A DNA stretch of 6,583 nucleotides from Bacteroidota bacterium (GTDB taxonomy: Bacteria; Bacteroidota; Bacteroidia; Bacteroidales; JAKIYJ01). Positions 5,586-6,583 of the stretch are shown here, one piece after another. Under the pieces are notes generated by a model. That model searched no databases and was not told the DNA's origin. It worked only from the letters and a program-made list of their open reading frames with translations. Each line of letters begins with the position of its first letter. Position 1 is the stretch's first letter. The DNA is taken from NCBI GenBank assembly GCA_022708585.1, contig JAKIYJ010000085.1:1-6583 (forward strand), written 5' to 3'. The position numbers were made by a program, and so were the translations under genes.

Positions 5586-6583
5586 TTATTTTTCATATTT
5601 TTTAGCAATTTCTCTTGCCACAGTTTCAAGGGTTTTAGCGTCATTATCATCAAGATTTCCTGCTCTTATTCTGTTTAGTAAGTCTTTATGAGATATGTCG
5701 AGTTTATGCAACAGTTCATCTTGAAAATCAATAATACTTTTTACAGGGATATTTTTAAGGATATCTTTGGTGCTGCAAAAGATAATAGCGATTTGTTTTT
5801 CAACAGGCATAGGTGAATATTGAGGTTGTTTAAGTATTTCAACATTTCTTCTACCTTTTTCGAGAACTGACACAGTAGCGGCATCCAAATCGGAGCCGAA
5901 TTTAGCGAAAGCTTCAAGTTCTCTATAATAAGCCTGGTCTAATTTTAATGTACCTGCTACTTTTTTCATAGCTTTTATTTGAGCATTTCCACCCACTCTT
6001 GATACAGAGATGCCCACATTTATAGCAGGTCTAATACCTGCATTAAAGAGATTTGTTTCCAGAAAAATTTGTCCATCGGTAATGGAAATAACGTTGGTAG
6101 GGATATAGGCAGCGACGTCGCCGGCCTGTGTTTCAATTATAGGGAGTGCAGTAAGAGAGCCACCACCTTTAACACGATGTTTTATAGAAGATGGGAGGTC
6201 GTTCATATTAGTTGCTATGCTGTCATTATCATTAATTCTTGCGGCTCTTTCGAGCAATCGTGAGTGCAGGTAAAACACGTCGCCGGGATAAGCTTCACGT
6301 CCAGGGGGGCGACGCAGTAAAAGTGACACTTCTCGGTAAGCGACAGCCTGTTTTGAAAGGTCATCGTATACAACCAATGCTGGTCTTCCAGTATCTCTAA
6401 AGTATTCTCCGATAGCGGCTCCTGTGAAAGGGGCATAAAATTGCATGGCAGCGGGGTCTGAAGCAGTGGCAGCAACTACGACTGTATATGGTAATGCACC
6501 TTTATCTTCAAGAGTTTTTACTATATTAGCGACAGAAGAGCCTTTTTGACCTATTGCTACATAAATACAATAAACAGGTTCGC
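5586..6583 (-). CDS. atpA: F-type ATP synthase alpha subunit, C-terminal part (5' end outside window)
   Basis: AtpA is the non-catalytic nucleotide-binding subunit of the F1 hexamer. The frame stays open to the right edge, so 331 residues are present (typical total about 510-530); the ATG at 6444-6446 is internal, since conserved AtpA sequence continues beyond it (VYCIYVAIGQK at residues 3-13 of the fragment and VVVAATASDPA at 34-44). Also visible are VVYDDLSKQA (70-79), LLRRPPGREAYPGD (88-101), GSLTALPIIETQAGD (141-155) and the ATPase alpha/beta signature PAINVGISVS (185-194) followed at once by the arginine-finger residue R195, equivalent to E. coli alpha R376. The Walker A loop is off the edge. 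The MNDLPSSIKHRVKGG stretch before GSLTAL is close to the form I recall in Bacteroidota. The C-terminus is the usual helical domain. It reads into atpG after 38 bp; upstream atpH, atpF, atpE and atpB would be expected beyond the window. Confidence 0.98.
   Translation of the reverse strand, partial: EPVYCIYVAIGQKGSSVANIVKTLEDKGALPYTVVVAATASDPAAMQFYAPFTGAAIGEYFRDTGRPALVVYDDLSKQAVAYREVSLLLRRPPGREAYPGDVFYLHSRLLERAARINDNDSIATNMNDLPSSIKHRVKGGGSLTALPIIETQAGDVAAYIPTNVISITDGQIFLETNLFNAGIRPAINVGISVSRVGGNAQIKAMKKVAGTLKLDQAYYRELEAFAKFGSDLDAATVSVLEKGRRNVEILKQPQYSPMPVEKQIAIIFCSTKDILKNIPVKSIIDFQDELLHKLDISHKDLLNRIRAGNLDDNDAKTLETVAREIAKKYEK

Noticed and set aside
5586..6446. Treating the atpA reading frame as a complete gene starting at the ATG at 6444-6446
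   Set aside because: Conserved AtpA sequence continues in the same frame up to the window edge, so this ATG is internal and the gene is cut by the window.

Overview
The window is a stretch of ordinary chromosomal, mostly housekeeping DNA from an AT-rich member of the Bacteroidota, probably a Bacteroidales-like lineage. Four things point there: Rho carries a long disordered insert between its N-terminal domain and its RNA-binding domain; AtpA and AtpG have Bacteroidota-style sequences; atpA-atpG is not followed by atpD-atpC; and none of the four visible start codons has a Shine-Dalgarno sequence. No mobile element, CRISPR array, tRNA or rRNA was found, and no clear sign of horizontal transfer.

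Layout, left to right. The + strand opens with the last 234 codons of mfd, the transcription-repair coupling factor. All other genes lie on the - strand. rho is tail-to-tail with mfd, with four bases between the stop codons. Upstream of rho is a 218-bp AT-rich gap with a candidate Bacteroidota-type promoter, a 14-bp direct repeat and several inverted repeats. Next comes a small eight-helix membrane protein that looks like a divergent YhhN/TMEM86 (lysoplasmalogenase-like) protein. A 151-bp AT-rich gap with a candidate -7 element separates it from an Ldh2-type malate/L-lactate dehydrogenase family oxidoreductase. An 86-bp gap with two abutting perfect palindromes precedes the atp genes: atpG complete, then atpA cut by the right edge.

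Functionally, atpA and atpG are the 3' end of an F-type ATP synthase operon transcribed leftward. The dehydrogenase, the membrane protein and rho follow in the same direction but with gaps of 86, 151 and 218 bp, so they are probably separate or loosely coupled transcription units. mfd and rho both act on RNA polymerase (Mfd removes stalled polymerase at DNA lesions; Rho terminates transcription), and here they converge. I see no convincing undescribed system. The best leads are the unusual Rho insert, the rho leader, and the apparently degenerate YhhN-like protein.
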